Assembly: GCF_900129355.1 (NCBI RefSeq)
Contig: NZ_FQVL01000007.1
Span: 122,106 to 186,105 of the forward strand
DNA from: Seinonella peptonophila
Lineage (GTDB): Bacteria; Bacillota; Bacilli; Thermoactinomycetales; Thermoactinomycetaceae
DNA length: 64,000 nt
Direction: 5' to 3'
The notes beneath the pieces are model-generated. The model saw only the letters and a list, made by a program, of their open reading frames with translations. It did not search any database and was not told where the DNA came from. Position 1 is the stretch's first letter; each line of letters begins with the position of its first letter. Both the position numbers and the translations under genes were made by a program. Shown one piece after another: positions 48,508-58,554 of this stretch.

Positions 48508-49284
48508 ATGAAACATGATCCATTTTCAAAACAGGTGTCCCCTTTGCAATCGAGTCGAACGGAGCAATCTGATCCTCTTGCATCGGAAGATACCATTCAG
48601 TCGTCTAAGGAAAATCTTGAGCAAACGCCTTCTCCGGCGCAAATGGAGATGCTGCAACAACTGCTTCAAGAGGTACAGACGGGGAATACAATCCAGCAGC
48701 AAATGTCTCTGCAACTGGAGCAAATCAGTAACAGGTTGCATCAGAAGGAGCAATCTGAGCAACAGTTGAGACAAGAAGTTGCTGAGTTAAAGCGCACCAA
48801 TCACCAACTGGTGAGGCTTCTCATGCAACAAGCGAACTGGATGCGACAACAGATGCTCCGACTTCAAAGCAATCAACGATTATCGGTGCAATCCGATCAA
48901 ATGTTGATGGCAGAAGTACGGGAAATCCGCAAGTCGCAATCCTCACTGCACCATCGCTTGGATCAGTTGACTTGTTCGATGGAACAAGTAATGCAGATGC
49001 AACAGGAGTTAGCAGACTCCGATCAGTCCATCCAGCAGCAGCTCAAAGCGCTGAAGGAACTGGATGATCAGATCCTCGCCTTATTATTAGAGGCAAAAGG
49101 AAAGCCATGGCACGCCAAAAACTTGGTGAACACATGGCCGGGATTTGTCATCTTTAATGGATTGTTCTTAAAACTGCTCGAGTACTTGACTCAAGATCAA
49201 TTGGGAACAGCCGCCTCAGCAATTAAGGCGACTGTGACCACACTCCTTACCCACATGGTAGAGCTTTGGTCGGCCTTCATGTAG
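48508..49284 (+). CDS. Gln-rich coiled-coil protein of unknown function
   Basis: The 258-residue protein has a disordered, polar first 40 residues, then a long coiled coil (about 45-195) very rich in Gln (LQQLLQEVQTGNTIQQQMSL; QQLRQEVAELKRTNHQLVRL). The C-terminal part (about 205-258) is partly hydrophobic (WPGFVIFNGLFLKLLEYL) and may touch a membrane. No family is recognised; superficially it resembles structural or tail-fibre-like coiled coils. AAAGGAAG lies about 10 bases before the ATG. GC is about 50% in a sampled line, above the host level. Confidence 0.72.
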   Translation: MKHDPFSKQVSPLQSSRTEQSDPLASEDTIQSSKENLEQTPSPAQMEMLQQLLQEVQTGNTIQQQMSLQLEQISNRLHQKEQSEQQLRQEVAELKRTNHQLVRLLMQQANWMRQQMLRLQSNQRLSVQSDQMLMAEVREIRKSQSSLHHRLDQLTCSMEQVMQMQQELADSDQSIQQQLKALKELDDQILALLLEAKGKPWHAKNLVNTWPGFVIFNGLFLKLLEYLTQDQLGTAASAIKATVTTLLTHMVELWSAFM

Positions 49285-49309
49285 GGTTAAGGATTTTTTA
49301 GTTTGACCC

Positions 49310-49353
49310 GACGGAGATCGTTCGCCTCACGGCGGCGATTCCGTCCACTCTTA
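49310..49353 (+). terminator. Terminator of the Gln-rich coiled-coil gene
   Basis: GACGGA at 49310-49315 pairs with TCCGTC at 49340-49345, with an inner ATCG/CGAT and CGCC-TCAC-GGCG, followed by CACTCTTATTTT. Confidence 0.7.
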
Positions 49354-49547
49354 TTTTAGAATGGATACAGCAACCTGTCAAGGGAGCTGTTTGAATATTA
49401 AAGCGATTCGTGGATGATCCTCATCCGCTTGGCATATAAAAAAAGAGATCGATTTCGGCTAGGAAAAGAGGCAGACTCTCAGCTTGTAGACAAAGTCACG
49501 TGATCTGGTCGTAGTGTAGGATAAAGCGGTAAATCTTATGGCGCTTT

Positions 49548-50081
49548 TTAGCAGTCTGTTTTAGATGAATCTTTTGGCTTTGGATGAAAATAGAGGTCTT
49601 CGGTAAAGCGACGATTGCGTGCATTATGAATAGATTGAGCTCTTTTTACCACTCCTTGCAGGTCGATTGCATCGGACATATGCGCACGAGGTCTTGTCGG
49701 AAGTGATAGCTTTGTATGATTCTGGAAAAGCTCTACAATCAGTCCACCAATTGGTTTATCTATAAAGCGGATCAATCGCCAGTACATACGATTTCGGTAT
49801 GTGGATGAGCCCCATTCTTGAGAATCATCAAGGGTAAAGGTGCCAGGAAACTGGTAACAACATTCATGCAATCGTCCAAAGATAGGCCCCATTAGATAGG
49901 ATAGATAAGTTCCATAAGCCAGATTGCCCATCCGTTGGTAAACTGCTGTTAATTCATCATACTTCGCATGAAAAACTTCTTCCCAACTTGATTCGATATA
50001 TAGGTCTGTAATTTCGACAATCGAGTTAATCGACATCCCAGGTGTAATTTGCAGAGCAATTTGGAGTGCCTTTTCATACAT
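49548..50081 (-). CDS. Hypothetical protein, unrecognised
   Basis: The 177-residue soluble protein begins MYEKALQIALQITPGMSINS. It contains RMGNLAYGTYLSYLMGPIFG, CCYQFPGTF, and basic patches near the end (KRAQSIHNARNRRF). No domain is recognised. The ATG at 50081 follows AAGGAGG by about 7 bases; the frame opens 15 codons earlier without an SD. It ends the accessory block and is divergent from rpsJ. Codon use and GC look host-like, unlike the 46-49 kb genes. Confidence 0.6.
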   Translation of the reverse strand: MYEKALQIALQITPGMSINSIVEITDLYIESSWEEVFHAKYDELTAVYQRMGNLAYGTYLSYLMGPIFGRLHECCYQFPGTFTLDDSQEWGSSTYRNRMYWRLIRFIDKPIGGLIVELFQNHTKLSLPTRPRAHMSDAIDLQGVVKRAQSIHNARNRRFTEDLYFHPKPKDSSKTDC

Positions 50082-50291
50082 TGCTAAACCTCCTTGTTGC
50101 CATTCTTGAAATGAAAGGTGATCCATTTAAGTTTACAAGAAGATGAATGAAATATTTGGTCGAAAGAGTAGAAATTGTGGAGCCACTACTATCTTTGCTA
50201 AAAGCTGTAAAGACGTTATCTTTCATAGCCATGTAGATGATGTTTCTTACCCAAAAAATAGCGATGGAAAACATCCTATTGCAGAAATTGC

Positions 50292-50320
50292 TTGCATCAT
50301 GGAGATTTTTTTTTTATAAT
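50292..50320 (+). promoter_or_regulatory. Sigma-A promoter of the S10 operon
   Basis: -35 TTGCAT (50292-50297), 17-base spacer, -10 TATAAT (50315-50320). The start of transcription is expected near 50327. Confidence 0.8.
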
Positions 50321-50326
50321 AGCAAA

Positions 50327-50449
50327 TGTTGGTTTCTAAGCAGCGATGAAGTGGAAGGTTGCCGACACACCCGGCCCCTTTGCCATGGGGTGGGACGGGG
50401 AATTTCCATGGAGAAGTTCATTGCTAAAATGGGCGAAGGAGGTTACGAT
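50327..50449 (+). promoter_or_regulatory. S10 operon leader
   Basis: The 123-base leader contains ACACACCCGGCCCC, a CCCC/GGGG helix, and two copies of CCATGG (about 50393 and 50407) that can pair. A very similar GC-rich stretch precedes rpsJ in other Bacillales (from memory), so it is probably a conserved ribosomal-protein leader. Confidence 0.45.
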
Positions 50450-50758
50450 ATGGCAAAACAAAAGATTCGCATTCGTTTAAAAGCCTACGATCATCGTGTA
50501 TTGGATCAATCTGCTAAAAAGATTGTTGACACAGTCAATCGTACAGGTGCAAAGGTAGCAGGACCTGTACCGCTTCCTACAGAGAAGACGGTCTACACAG
50601 TACTGCGCGCTGTTCATAAGTATAAAGATTCACGTGAACAGTTTGAAATGCGTACACATAAGCGTCTCATCGATATTGTGAATCCATCACAACAGACAGT
50701 CGATGCTTTAATGCGCTTAGATTTGCCTTCTGGCGTTGATATCGAAATTAAGTTATAG
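50450..50758 (+). CDS. rpsJ: Ribosomal protein S10 (NusE)
   Basis: The 102-residue protein has [20 protein letters not shown] and [21 protein letters not shown]10 is part of the 30S head and, as NusE, binds NusB and NusG in antitermination. The true ATG at 50450 follows GAAGGAGG; the frame is open upstream through the leader. It is the first gene of the S10 operon. Confidence 0.98.
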   Translation: MAKQKIRIRLKAYDHRVLDQSAKKIVDTVNRTGAKVAGPVPLPTEKTVYTVLRAVHKYKDSREQFEMRTHKRLIDIVNPSQQTVDALMRLDLPSGVDIEIKL

Positions 50759-50789
50759 ATACGAAATTCTCACATGGTAGGAGGTGTAA

Positions 50790-51440
50790 ATGATGAAAGG
50801 GATTCTAGGTAAGAAGATTGGGATGACACAGATTTTTGCTGAAGATGGCAATGTAGTGCCTGTGACTGTGATTCAAGCAGGACCTTGTGTTGTTCTACAA
50901 AAGAAACAAGTACAATCAGATGGCTATGAAGCGATTCAGCTCGGTTTTGAAGAGCGTCGTGAGAAATTGACCAAGAAGTCGACTGGTGCGACTCGTCCAG
51001 CAAAAGGACATGCGGAGAAAGCAGGTGCCAAGCCTCAAAAGTTTATTCGCGAGATTCGTGGAGTTGATCTAGAATCATATGAGTTAGGATCAGAGATTAA
51101 AGCCGACCTTTTCCAAGCAGGTGAACAAGTCGACGTGACTGGCACATCGAAAGGAAAGGGTTTTGCTGGTGCAATCAAACGGCATAATCAGCGCCGTGGT
51201 CCTATGAGTCACGGTTCCCATTATCATCGTGGCCCTGGTTCACTCGGTCCGATTGCTCCAAACCGTGTCTTTAAAGGACAAACGCTTCCTGGACGGATGG
51301 GTGGAGAACAAGTAACCACGCAAAACTTACAAGTTGTCCAAGTTGATGCTGAAAATAATCTTATCTTGATCAAAGGTGCTGTTCCAGGCGCTAAAAATGG
51401 CTATGTTGTGATTCGCACGGCTGTAAAAAGTAATGCCTAA
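50790..51440 (+). CDS. rplC: Ribosomal protein L3
   Basis: The 216-residue protein has [39 protein letters not shown] and [12 protein letters not shown]3 nucleates 50S assembly near the peptidyl transferase centre. Two adjacent ATGs (50790, 50793) are possible after GGAGGTG; the first aligns with Bacillus L3. Confidence 0.98.
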   Translation: MMKGILGKKIGMTQIFAEDGNVVPVTVIQAGPCVVLQKKQVQSDGYEAIQLGFEERREKLTKKSTGATRPAKGHAEKAGAKPQKFIREIRGVDLESYELGSEIKADLFQAGEQVDVTGTSKGKGFAGAIKRHNQRRGPMSHGSHYHRGPGSLGPIAPNRVFKGQTLPGRMGGEQVTTQNLQVVQVDAENNLILIKGAVPGAKNGYVVIRTAVKSNA

Positions 51441-51464
51441 TATCAGGGAAAGGAGGAAATGATG

Positions 51465-52091
51465 ATGCCAAAATTACAAGTGGTTGATATGACTGGACAA
51501 GAAGTAGGCGAGATTGAGCTTACAGATGCCATTTTTGGTATCACTCCCAACCAAGCAGTTCTTCATGATGCGGTTGTGATGCAACAGGCTTCACAACGTC
51601 GGGGAACCCATGCAGTGAAAAACCGTTCTGCTGTACGTGGTGGTGGGAAAAAGCCTTATCGCCAAAAAGGGACTGGACGTGCTCGTCATGGTACGATCCG
51701 TTCACCAATCTTTGTTGGGGGTGGTGTTGTTTTTGGACCGACCCCACGTAGTTATGCGTACAAACTGCCTAAGAAAGTGCGTCGACTTGCGATCAAGTCT
51801 GCTTTATCAGAAAAAGTAGGTGAACAGCAAGTAGTTGTGCTTGATGAGTTAAATTTGAACCAACCGAAAACAAAAGAGATGGTTCAAGTTTTACAAAACT
51901 TGAATGCAGCAAAGAAAACTTTGATTGTTACAGATGGAGTGGCTGAAAAAGAGCAACGTGCAGCTCGTAACATTCCTGGGATCAAGTTGATCACTCCAGA
52001 ATCAATCAATGTGCTCGATGTGTTGCATCATGATAAACTGATCATCACCCGCGGCGCAGTTGCCAAGGTAGAGGAGGTGTTTGGTCAGTGA
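51465..52091 (+). CDS. rplD: Ribosomal protein L4
   Basis: The 208-residue protein has the exit-tunnel loop [20 protein letters not shown] and [20 protein letters not shown]. Three consecutive ATGs (51459, 51462, 51465) follow AGGAGG; the third has an 8-base gap and aligns with the Bacillus start MPK. The stop overlaps the GTG of rplW. Confidence 0.97.
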   Translation: MPKLQVVDMTGQEVGEIELTDAIFGITPNQAVLHDAVVMQQASQRRGTHAVKNRSAVRGGGKKPYRQKGTGRARHGTIRSPIFVGGGVVFGPTPRSYAYKLPKKVRRLAIKSALSEKVGEQQVVVLDELNLNQPKTKEMVQVLQNLNAAKKTLIVTDGVAEKEQRAARNIPGIKLITPESINVLDVLHHDKLIITRGAVAKVEEVFGQ

Positions 52092-52375
52092 AAGACCCAC
52101 GAGATATTATCCGTCGTCCAGTTGTAACGGAAAATTCGACCGACCAAATGGAACAAGGGAAATATACCTTTGAAGTCGATGTCCGCGCGAATAAAGTTGA
52201 AATTCGCCAAGCAATTGAATCGATCTTTGGTGTTCAAGTGAAGAATGTTCGGACCATGCGTACACCGGGGAAAATCAAGCGTTATGGTCGTTATTCAGGC
52301 AGAAGACCAGAGAAAAAGAAAGCAATCATTACACTGACTGAAGAAAGTAAACCGATTGAAATTTTTGAAGCTTAA
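52088..52375 (+). CDS. rplW: Ribosomal protein L23
   Basis: The 95-residue protein has [17 protein letters not shown] and [20 protein letters not shown]23 sits at the tunnel exit and docks trigger factor and SRP. The GTG start overlaps the rplD stop (GTGA), with GAGGAGGTG upstream inside rplD. Confidence 0.98.
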   Translation: MKDPRDIIRRPVVTENSTDQMEQGKYTFEVDVRANKVEIRQAIESIFGVQVKNVRTMRTPGKIKRYGRYSGRRPEKKKAIITLTEESKPIEIFEA

Positions 52376-52399
52376 TCTCAGCAAAGGAGGGAAATCGAC

Positions 52400-53239
52400 A
52401 TGGGAATCAAAAGTTATAAACCGACGACACCGTCTCGCCGTCATATGACTTCTTCTACTTTTGAAGAAATCACAACCGATAAACCGGAAAAATCCCTTTT
52501 AGCACCGCTTGTGCGTAAGGCGGGTCGCAATAACCAAGGGCGTCTGACGATGAGACACCAAGGCGGTGGACATAAGCGTAAGTATCGTGTCATTGATTTT
52601 AAGCGTAATAAAGATGGCATACCTGGCAAAGTTGCTACGATCGAATATGACCCAAACCGTTCTGCTAACATTGCTCTTCTGCACTATGCAGATGGTGAGA
52701 AACGTTACATCTTGGCTCCTCACGGGCTTAAAGTAGGGATGGAGGTTATGTCTGGGCCAGATGCAGATATCCGAGTGGGGAATGCGCTTCCTCTCAAAGA
52801 TATACCCGCTGGTACAACCATTCATAACATTGAATTGAAACCAGGTCGTGGTGGACAGATGGTTCGTGCAGCAGGTACTTCTGCGCAACTATTAGGAAAA
52901 GAGAAGAAATATGCGATCATTCGTCTGACTTCAGGAGAAATGAGAATGGTACTGCTCACCTGTCGTGCTACGATTGGTCAAGTAGGAAACTTGGATCATG
53001 AATTGATCAATATCGGAAAAGCGGGTCGCTCTCGTTGGCTAGGTAAACGCCCAACGGTTCGGGGTTCTGTGATGAACCCATCTGATCATCCACATGGTGG
53101 TGGGGAAGGTCGCGCTCCAATTGGTCGGAAATCGCCAGTTACTCCTTGGGGTAAACCAACCTTGGGATATAAGACTCGGAAGAAGAACAAGCCTTCCGAT
53201 AAATATATTGTACGTCGTCGTAAGAATAAGAAGAAGTAA
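52400..53239 (+). CDS. rplB: Ribosomal protein L2
   Basis: The 279-residue protein has [40 protein letters not shown] and the conserved [19 protein letters not shown] with the essential His. L2 bridges subunits near the peptidyl transferase site. AAAGGAGGG precedes the ATG. Confidence 0.98.
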   Translation: MGIKSYKPTTPSRRHMTSSTFEEITTDKPEKSLLAPLVRKAGRNNQGRLTMRHQGGGHKRKYRVIDFKRNKDGIPGKVATIEYDPNRSANIALLHYADGEKRYILAPHGLKVGMEVMSGPDADIRVGNALPLKDIPAGTTIHNIELKPGRGGQMVRAAGTSAQLLGKEKKYAIIRLTSGEMRMVLLTCRATIGQVGNLDHELINIGKAGRSRWLGKRPTVRGSVMNPSDHPHGGGEGRAPIGRKSPVTPWGKPTLGYKTRKKNKPSDKYIVRRRKNKKK

Positions 53240-53285
53240 TGAGATGATCTGAGTCGAGCAAATGGAGAAGGGAGGCTGGTAATCA

Positions 53286-53567
53286 ATGAGCCGTAGCCTG
53301 AAAAAAGGACCTTTTGTCGATGATCACTTGATGAAAAAAGTGATGGCAAACCAAGACATCGAAAAGAAAGTTGTCATTAAAACATGGTCCCGTCGTTCGA
53401 TGATCATTCCTGAAATGATCGGGTTAACAATTGCTGTCTATGATGGACGTAAACATGTTCCAGTGTATATCAGCGATGACATGGTCGGTCATAAATTGGG
53501 TGAGTTCGCGCCCACTCGGACGTTCCGCGGTCATGCCGGGGACGATAAGAAGTCAAAGAGGAAGTAG
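53286..53567 (+). CDS. rpsS: Ribosomal protein S19
   Basis: The 93-residue protein has [32 protein letters not shown] and [18 protein letters not shown]19 sits in the 30S head with S13. GGGAGG precedes the ATG. Confidence 0.98.
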   Translation: MSRSLKKGPFVDDHLMKKVMANQDIEKKVVIKTWSRRSMIIPEMIGLTIAVYDGRKHVPVYISDDMVGHKLGEFAPTRTFRGHAGDDKKSKRK

Positions 53568-53591
53568 GCAAGCAAGGAAGGAGGCTGTCAC

Positions 53592-53927
53592 ATGGAAGCA
53601 AAAGCAGTGGTCCGTACAGTTCGTATTGCTCCACGCAAGGCACGTCTAGTAATCGATTTGATTCGTGGTAAGTCAGTGGAAGAAGCGTTAGCGATTCTAC
53701 GATTTACCCCTCGTGCTGCCTCGCCAATTATCGAGAAAGTGCTGAATTCAGCCGTTGCAAATGCAGAGCATAATTACAATCTGGATTCAAATCGCCTAGT
53801 TGTAGCCAAAGCATTTGTCGATGAGGGGCCGACGATGAAACGCTTCAAACCTCGTGCAATGGGGCGTGCAAGCCGGATCAATAAACGGACAAGTCATATT
53901 ACCGTTGTTGTAACAGAACAATCATAA
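53592..53927 (+). CDS. rplV: Ribosomal protein L22
   Basis: The 111-residue protein has [20 protein letters not shown] and the tunnel-loop region [20 protein letters not shown]. Its beta hairpin lines the exit tunnel with L4. AAGGAGG precedes the ATG. Confidence 0.98.
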   Translation: MEAKAVVRTVRIAPRKARLVIDLIRGKSVEEALAILRFTPRAASPIIEKVLNSAVANAEHNYNLDSNRLVVAKAFVDEGPTMKRFKPRAMGRASRINKRTSHITVVVTEQS

Positions 53928-53945
53928 AATTTTAAGGAGGGATGA

Positions 53946-54608
53946 ATGTTGGGTCAGAAGGTACATCCAATCGGTCTGCGGATCGGAGTGATTCGTGACT
54001 GGGATTCAAAATGGTATGCTGGCAAGGAGTACGCTGATTTACTTCACGAAGATATTCAAATTCGTGAGTACCTGGAAAAGCGTCTCAAAGATGCTGCCCT
54101 TTCCAGAGTAGAGATTGAGCGTGCTGCAAATCGAGTAAACATCAGCATTTACACAGCAAAGCCAGGTCTGGTGATCGGTAAAGGCGGACAAGAAGTCGAT
54201 TCGATTCGGCAGGCATTGGTCAAGTTAACAGGCAAACAAGTTCATATCAATATCAATGAGGTGAAAAAGCCTGAGCTCGATGCGAAATTGGTTGCAGAAA
54301 ATATCGCACAGCAGCTAGAGCGTCGGATTGCATTTCGTCGGGCTATGAAACAGTCTATTCAACGGACTTTACGTGCAGGAGCGCAAGGTGTGCGCACACA
54401 GGTAAGTGGTCGCTTAGGTGGCGCAGATATTGCACGTACGGAAGGATATAGTGAGGGAACCGTTCCACTTCACACATTGCGGGCTGATATCGATTATGGG
54501 TTTGCAGAAGCACATACGACTTATGGTCGAATCGGTGTAAAAGTGTGGATTTATCGAGGTGAGGTTCTCCCTACGAAAAACAAAGGAGAATCGGAAGGAG
54601 GCGAGTAA
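53946..54608 (+). CDS. rpsC: Ribosomal protein S3
   Basis: The 220-residue protein has [20 protein letters not shown], the KH-domain loop [15 protein letters not shown] and [21 protein letters not shown]3 lines the mRNA entry. Start ATG 53946 or TTG 53949: the SD GGAGGG (53936-53941) has a better 7-base gap to the TTG, so the start is uncertain by one codon. Confidence 0.97.
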   Translation: MLGQKVHPIGLRIGVIRDWDSKWYAGKEYADLLHEDIQIREYLEKRLKDAALSRVEIERAANRVNISIYTAKPGLVIGKGGQEVDSIRQALVKLTGKQVHININEVKKPELDAKLVAENIAQQLERRIAFRRAMKQSIQRTLRAGAQGVRTQVSGRLGGADIARTEGYSEGTVPLHTLRADIDYGFAEAHTTYGRIGVKVWIYRGEVLPTKNKGESEGGE

Positions 54609-54611
54609 CAC

Positions 54612-55040
54612 ATGTTAATGCCCAAACGAGTGAAATATCGTCGTCCACACCGTGGTAAAATGAGAGGTCGTGCAAAAGGTGGTACTGAGGTTGCCTTTGG
54701 CGAGTTTGGTTTGCAGGCTCTGGAAGCATCTTGGATTACCAACCGTCAGATTGAGGCAGCTCGCCGTGCGATGGTTCGTTTTATGAAGCGTGGCGGTAAG
54801 TATTGGATTAAAATTTTCCCTGATAAACCTGTTACCCAAAAGCCATTAGAGGTACGGATGGGTAGCGGTAAAGGTTCTCCTGAAAAATGGGTAGCCGTAG
54901 TAAAGCCTGGAAAAGTGATGTTTGAAATCGCAGATGTACCGGAAGATGTAGCACGTGAAGCTTTGCGTTTGGCTGCTAACAAACTTCCAATTAAGACGAA
55001 ATTTGTAAAACGTGAGGCGGGTGGAGCAAATGAAAGCTAG
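54612..55040 (+). CDS. rplP: Ribosomal protein L16
   Basis: The 142-residue protein starts [20 protein letters not shown] and has [13 protein letters not shown] and [21 protein letters not shown]16 positions tRNA in the A site. The last 11 bases overlap rpmC. Confidence 0.98.
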   Translation: MLMPKRVKYRRPHRGKMRGRAKGGTEVAFGEFGLQALEASWITNRQIEAARRAMVRFMKRGGKYWIKIFPDKPVTQKPLEVRMGSGKGSPEKWVAVVKPGKVMFEIADVPEDVAREALRLAANKLPIKTKFVKREAGGANES

Positions 55041-55254
55041 AAAACTCGTTGAAGAGCTAATTGGAATGACCACCGCCGAGGTAGAACAGAGACTCGCTCA
55101 ATACAAAGAAGAATTATTTAACCTCCGTTTCCAAGCAGCAACAGGAGCGTTGGAAAATCCATCACAATTGCGGGTAGTTCGTCGCAATATCGCTCGTTGT
55201 AAAACGATCCTGCGCGAGCGCGAACTAGATCAGGAAAGGAGGAAACAAGTTTGA
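55030..55254 (+). CDS. rpmC: Ribosomal protein L29
   Basis: The 74-residue helical hairpin protein has [20 protein letters not shown] and [23 protein letters not shown] 55030 lies inside the end of rplP. The stop overlaps the TTG of rpsQ. Confidence 0.97.
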   Translation: MKARKLVEELIGMTTAEVEQRLAQYKEELFNLRFQAATGALENPSQLRVVRRNIARCKTILRERELDQERRKQV

Positions 55255-55517
55255 GCGAACGAGATACACGTCGGAAAGTTCGAATTGGTAAAGTGGTCAG
55301 TGACAAAATGGATAAAACCATTGTTGTTTCAGTTGAAACATATAAAAAAGATCGTCTTTATGGAAAACGAGTGAAGTACTCCAAAAAATTCAAAGTACAT
55401 GATGAAGAAAACAAAGCCAAAATCGGTGATACTGTACGGATTATGGAGACTCGCCCATTGTCGAAAGATAAGCGTTGGCGTTTGGTAGAGATTGTGAAGG
55501 AAGCTGTTATTATCTAA
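55251..55517 (+). CDS. rpsQ: Ribosomal protein S17
   Basis: The 88-residue protein has [20 protein letters not shown] and [20 protein letters not shown], an OB-fold 16S rRNA binder. The TTG start (TTGA overlap with rpmC) is 8 bases after AAAGGAGG. Confidence 0.97.
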   Translation: MSERDTRRKVRIGKVVSDKMDKTIVVSVETYKKDRLYGKRVKYSKKFKVHDEENKAKIGDTVRIMETRPLSKDKRWRLVEIVKEAVII

Positions 55518-55560
55518 TACCTGAGCCTACAGCAAGAAGTGAGCAAAGGAGGGAATGAGG

Positions 55561-55935
55561 ATGATTCAACCACAGACCCGTCTACGTGTCGCCGATAACT
55601 CGGGCGCAAAAGAAGTTATGTGCATCCGTGTCCTTGGTGGCTCCAAGCGGTCTTCCGCTGGTGTTGGAGAGATTATCGTCTGTTCAGTCAAACAAGCTAC
55701 ACCTGGTGGCGTTGTCAAGAAGGGCGATGTTGTAAAATGCGTGATTGTGCGTACAAAGCGTCCAGTTCGTCGCAGTGATGGTACCTATGTGCGTTTCGAT
55801 GATAATGCGGCAGTTGTGATCAAAAGCACAGAAGATAAAGATCCACGCGGTTCACGTATTTTTGGACCCATTGCTCGTGAGCTACGTGAACGTCAATTTA
55901 AGAAAATCGCCTCTTTAGCAGATGAACTCATCTAG
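55561..55935 (+). CDS. rplN: Ribosomal protein L14
   Basis: The 124-residue protein starts [20 protein letters not shown] and has [20 protein letters not shown] and [15 protein letters not shown]. The ATG at 55561 has a 7-base gap from AAAGGAGGG; the earlier in-frame ATG at 55555 is only 1 base from it. Confidence 0.98.
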   Translation: MIQPQTRLRVADNSGAKEVMCIRVLGGSKRSSAGVGEIIVCSVKQATPGGVVKKGDVVKCVIVRTKRPVRRSDGTYVRFDDNAAVVIKSTEDKDPRGSRIFGPIARELRERQFKKIASLADELI

Positions 55936-56003
55936 TCACTTTTCTATCCCTTTAAGCTAAGAGGGATCGATGACAAATAGTATATAGATCGGAGGTGCGA
56001 TTG

Positions 56004-56375
56004 GTGGCAAAACGTCCAAATAAGTTGCATATTAAAAAAGGCGACAATGTGGTTGTGGTTCGAGGGAAAGAAGCTCCCCATTTTAACGATGGAAAAAAAG
56101 TCTACACCAGAGGTCGAGTGATTAAAGTATATCCAGATCAACGGCGTGTGCTCGTAGAAGGTTGCAACATGGTGAAGCGTCACTCTCGTCCAAGCCAAGC
56201 CAATCCACAAGGTGGCATCATTGAGAAAGAAGCCCCTATTGATATTTCCAATGTAATGATTGAAGACCCTAAGACAAAAGAACCAACTCGGATCGGTTAT
56301 AAGTTTGTCGAAGGTAAAAATGGTGAACAGAAGAAAGTTCGATATGCCAAAAAATCGGGTCAAGTTCTCGATTAA
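56004..56375 (+). CDS. rplX: Ribosomal protein L24
   Basis: The 123-residue protein has a KOW domain ([16 protein letters not shown]) and [20 protein letters not shown]. It is somewhat longer than Bacillus L24 (103), with an N-terminal extension AKRPNK and an insertion ([11 protein letters not shown]) after the KOW loop. The GTG at 56004 follows GGAGGT by 7 bases; upstream TTG 56001 and GTG 55995 are less likely. Confidence 0.96.
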   Translation: MAKRPNKLHIKKGDNVVVVRGKEAPHFNDGKKVYTRGRVIKVYPDQRRVLVEGCNMVKRHSRPSQANPQGGIIEKEAPIDISNVMIEDPKTKEPTRIGYKFVEGKNGEQKKVRYAKKSGQVLD

Positions 56376-56404
56376 AGAGGTGTTTGGAAAGGAGGTTTAA
56401 CTTC

Positions 56405-56950
56405 GTGACAACTCGGTTAAAAGAAAAGTTTTCAAATGAAATATCTGCACAATTAATGGAGAAGTTTAGTTACCGTTCACCCATGCAGATTCCCAAAATC
56501 GAAAAGATTGTGATCAATATGGGTGTAGGTGAAGCTGTATCCAATCCAAAGGTTCTGGATCATGCGGTGGAAGACCTCACTTTGATTTCCGGTCAAAAAC
56601 CAGTTGTGACTCGTGCGAAGAAATCAATTGCTGGCTTTAAACTTCGTGAGAAAATGCCAATTGGTTGTAAAGTAACCTTACGTGGTGAGCGGATGTATCA
56701 TTTTCTTGATAAATTGGTCAATGTAGCGCTTCCTCGTGTTCGTGATTTTCGTGGTGTTTCCCCTCGTTCCTTTGATGGACGTGGTAACTATAGTCTCGGA
56801 TTAAAAGAGCAGCTCGTCTTCCCTGAAGTAGATTACGATAAGATCGATAAGGTTCGCGGTATGGACGTGATTATCGTAACAACAGCGACGAATGATGAAG
56901 AGGCTCGCGAATTGCTCACATTGTTCGGCATGCCATTTCGTCGTTCATAA
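56405..56950 (+). CDS. rplE: Ribosomal protein L5
   Basis: The 181-residue protein has [36 protein letters not shown] and [21 protein letters not shown]5 binds 5S rRNA. The GTG at 56405 lies 8 bases after AAAGGAGGT; an upstream in-frame ATG at 56384 precedes this SD. Confidence 0.97.
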   Translation: MTTRLKEKFSNEISAQLMEKFSYRSPMQIPKIEKIVINMGVGEAVSNPKVLDHAVEDLTLISGQKPVVTRAKKSIAGFKLREKMPIGCKVTLRGERMYHFLDKLVNVALPRVRDFRGVSPRSFDGRGNYSLGLKEQLVFPEVDYDKIDKVRGMDVIIVTTATNDEEARELLTLFGMPFRRS

Positions 56951-56973
56951 TTCAAGATAAAGGAGGGAATCCG

Positions 56974-57159
56974 TTGGCAAAAAAATCAATGGTTGTCAAA
57001 GCGGAGCGTAAACAGAAGTTTAAAGTGCGCGAGTATACACGCTGTGAACGCTGCGGTCGTCCCCACTCCGTTTTGCGGAAATTTCGTCTCTGCCGGATCT
57101 GTTTTCGTGAATTAGCCTATAAAGGGCAGATCCCTGGTGTCAGAAAAGCTAGCTGGTAA
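56974..57159 (+). CDS. rpsN: Ribosomal protein S14, zinc-binding type
   Basis: The 61-residue protein has [20 protein letters not shown], the C+ zinc form of S14, and ends [11 protein letters not shown]. The TTG start follows GGAGGG. Confidence 0.97.
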   Translation: MAKKSMVVKAERKQKFKVREYTRCERCGRPHSVLRKFRLCRICFRELAYKGQIPGVRKASW

Positions 57160-57182
57160 TGTTTTGAAAGGAGGGTACACAT

Positions 57183-57581
57183 ATGGTGATGACAGACCCA
57201 ATTGCAGATATGTTGACAAGAATTCGCAATGCCAACATGGTTAAACATGAAAGCCTTGAGCTTCCTGCTTCACGGATCAAACGAGAGATCGCTGAGATTC
57301 TGAAGCGCGAAGGGTTTATCCGCGATGCTGAGTACATCGAGGATAATAAGCAGGGAATCATTCGTATTTTCCTGAAATATGGGCCGAATGATGAGAAAGT
57401 AATTACTGGTCTCAAACGGATTAGTAAACCTGGCTTGCGTGTATATGCGAAATCGACCGAACTTCCTCGTGTTTTACGTGGTTTAGGAATTGCAATTCTC
57501 TCAACCTCAAAAGGTGTTGTAACTGATAAAGAAGCCCGCCAACAAAGAATCGGTGGAGAAGTGCTCGCTTACGTCTGGTAA
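57183..57581 (+). CDS. rpsH: Ribosomal protein S8
   Basis: The 132-residue protein starts [20 protein letters not shown], as in Bacillus, and has [14 protein letters not shown] and [21 protein letters not shown]8 organises the 16S central domain and is a translational repressor of the spc operon in E. coli. Confidence 0.98.
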   Translation: MVMTDPIADMLTRIRNANMVKHESLELPASRIKREIAEILKREGFIRDAEYIEDNKQGIIRIFLKYGPNDEKVITGLKRISKPGLRVYAKSTELPRVLRGLGIAILSTSKGVVTDKEARQQRIGGEVLAYVW

Positions 57582-57608
57582 GTTTGCTTGTAATGGAGGT
57601 GAAATCAT

Positions 57609-58148
57609 ATGTCTCGGATCGGAAAAAAACCAATCGCTGTACCGAGTGGAGTTGAAGTAAAAATCAATGGTTCCCATGTGGCAGTAAAAGGGCCAAAGGG
57701 TGAGTTATCCCGCGATTTTTACTCGGAGTTATCAATCGTCTTAGAAGATGGCCAGGTATTGGTGCAACGAAAAAGTGATCAACGTATGCAACGAGCTTTG
57801 CATGGAACAACCCGTAGTCTGATTTCCAATATGGTAGAAGGTGTTTCTCAAGGTTTCACCAAAGAGCTGGAAGTCAAAGGCGTCGGTTATCGTGTACAAC
57901 AAAAAGGCAAAGGAATCACACTGAACGTGGGATACTCGCATCCTGTTGAGGTAACACCACTTGAAGGTGTAGAATTTCAAGTGCCTGATCAAAATCGGAT
58001 TATCATATCGGGAATCGATAAAGAGTTGGTTGGAGCAGAAGCAGCTCGCATTCGTTCTATAAGAGAACCTGATCCTTATAAAGGGAAAGGAATCCGTTAT
58101 AAGGGTGAAGTTGTTCGTCTTAAAGAAGGTAAAGCAGGTAAGAAATAG
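57609..58148 (+). CDS. rplF: Ribosomal protein L6
   Basis: The 179-residue protein has [35 protein letters not shown] and [17 protein letters not shown]6 lies near the sarcin-ricin loop. AATGGAGGTG precedes the ATG. Confidence 0.98.
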   Translation: MSRIGKKPIAVPSGVEVKINGSHVAVKGPKGELSRDFYSELSIVLEDGQVLVQRKSDQRMQRALHGTTRSLISNMVEGVSQGFTKELEVKGVGYRVQQKGKGITLNVGYSHPVEVTPLEGVEFQVPDQNRIIISGIDKELVGAEAARIRSIREPDPYKGKGIRYKGEVVRLKEGKAGKK

Positions 58149-58185
58149 TAGCTGGGTAGGAGCTTTGAAGGGAGTGAGCTAGAAG

Positions 58186-58554
58186 GTGATTCAAAAAGAG
58201 GATCGCAATAAAAAGCGTAAAAAACGGCATTTGCGTGTGCGTAACAAAGTTGTAGGAAGCCCACAATGTCCTCGTCTTAATGTTTTTCGTTCATCGAAGA
58301 ATATTTATGCTCAATTGATTGACGATGAAGCGGGTAAAACGCTCGTCTCTGCCTCAACACTTGATTCGACATTTCAAGAGTCAGGCATTAGCAGTGGAAC
58401 GGTTCCAGCTGCTGAAAAGGTTGGAGAATTAATCGCTGAACGTGCAATTGAAAAAGGATATAAGCGCGTTGTTTTTGACCGTGGTGGATATCTTTATCAT
58501 GGACGTGTACAAGCATTAGCTGAGGGAGCAAGGAAGGGAGGTTTACAATTTTGA
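58186..58554 (+). CDS. rplR: Ribosomal protein L18
   Basis: The 122-residue protein has [40 protein letters not shown] and [19 protein letters not shown]18 binds 5S rRNA. The GTG start follows AAGGGAG at a rather long gap of about 11 bases. The stop overlaps the TTG of rpsE. Confidence 0.97.
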   Translation: MIQKEDRNKKRKKRHLRVRNKVVGSPQCPRLNVFRSSKNIYAQLIDDEAGKTLVSASTLDSTFQESGISSGTVPAAEKVGELIAERAIEKGYKRVVFDRGGYLYHGRVQALAEGARKGGLQF

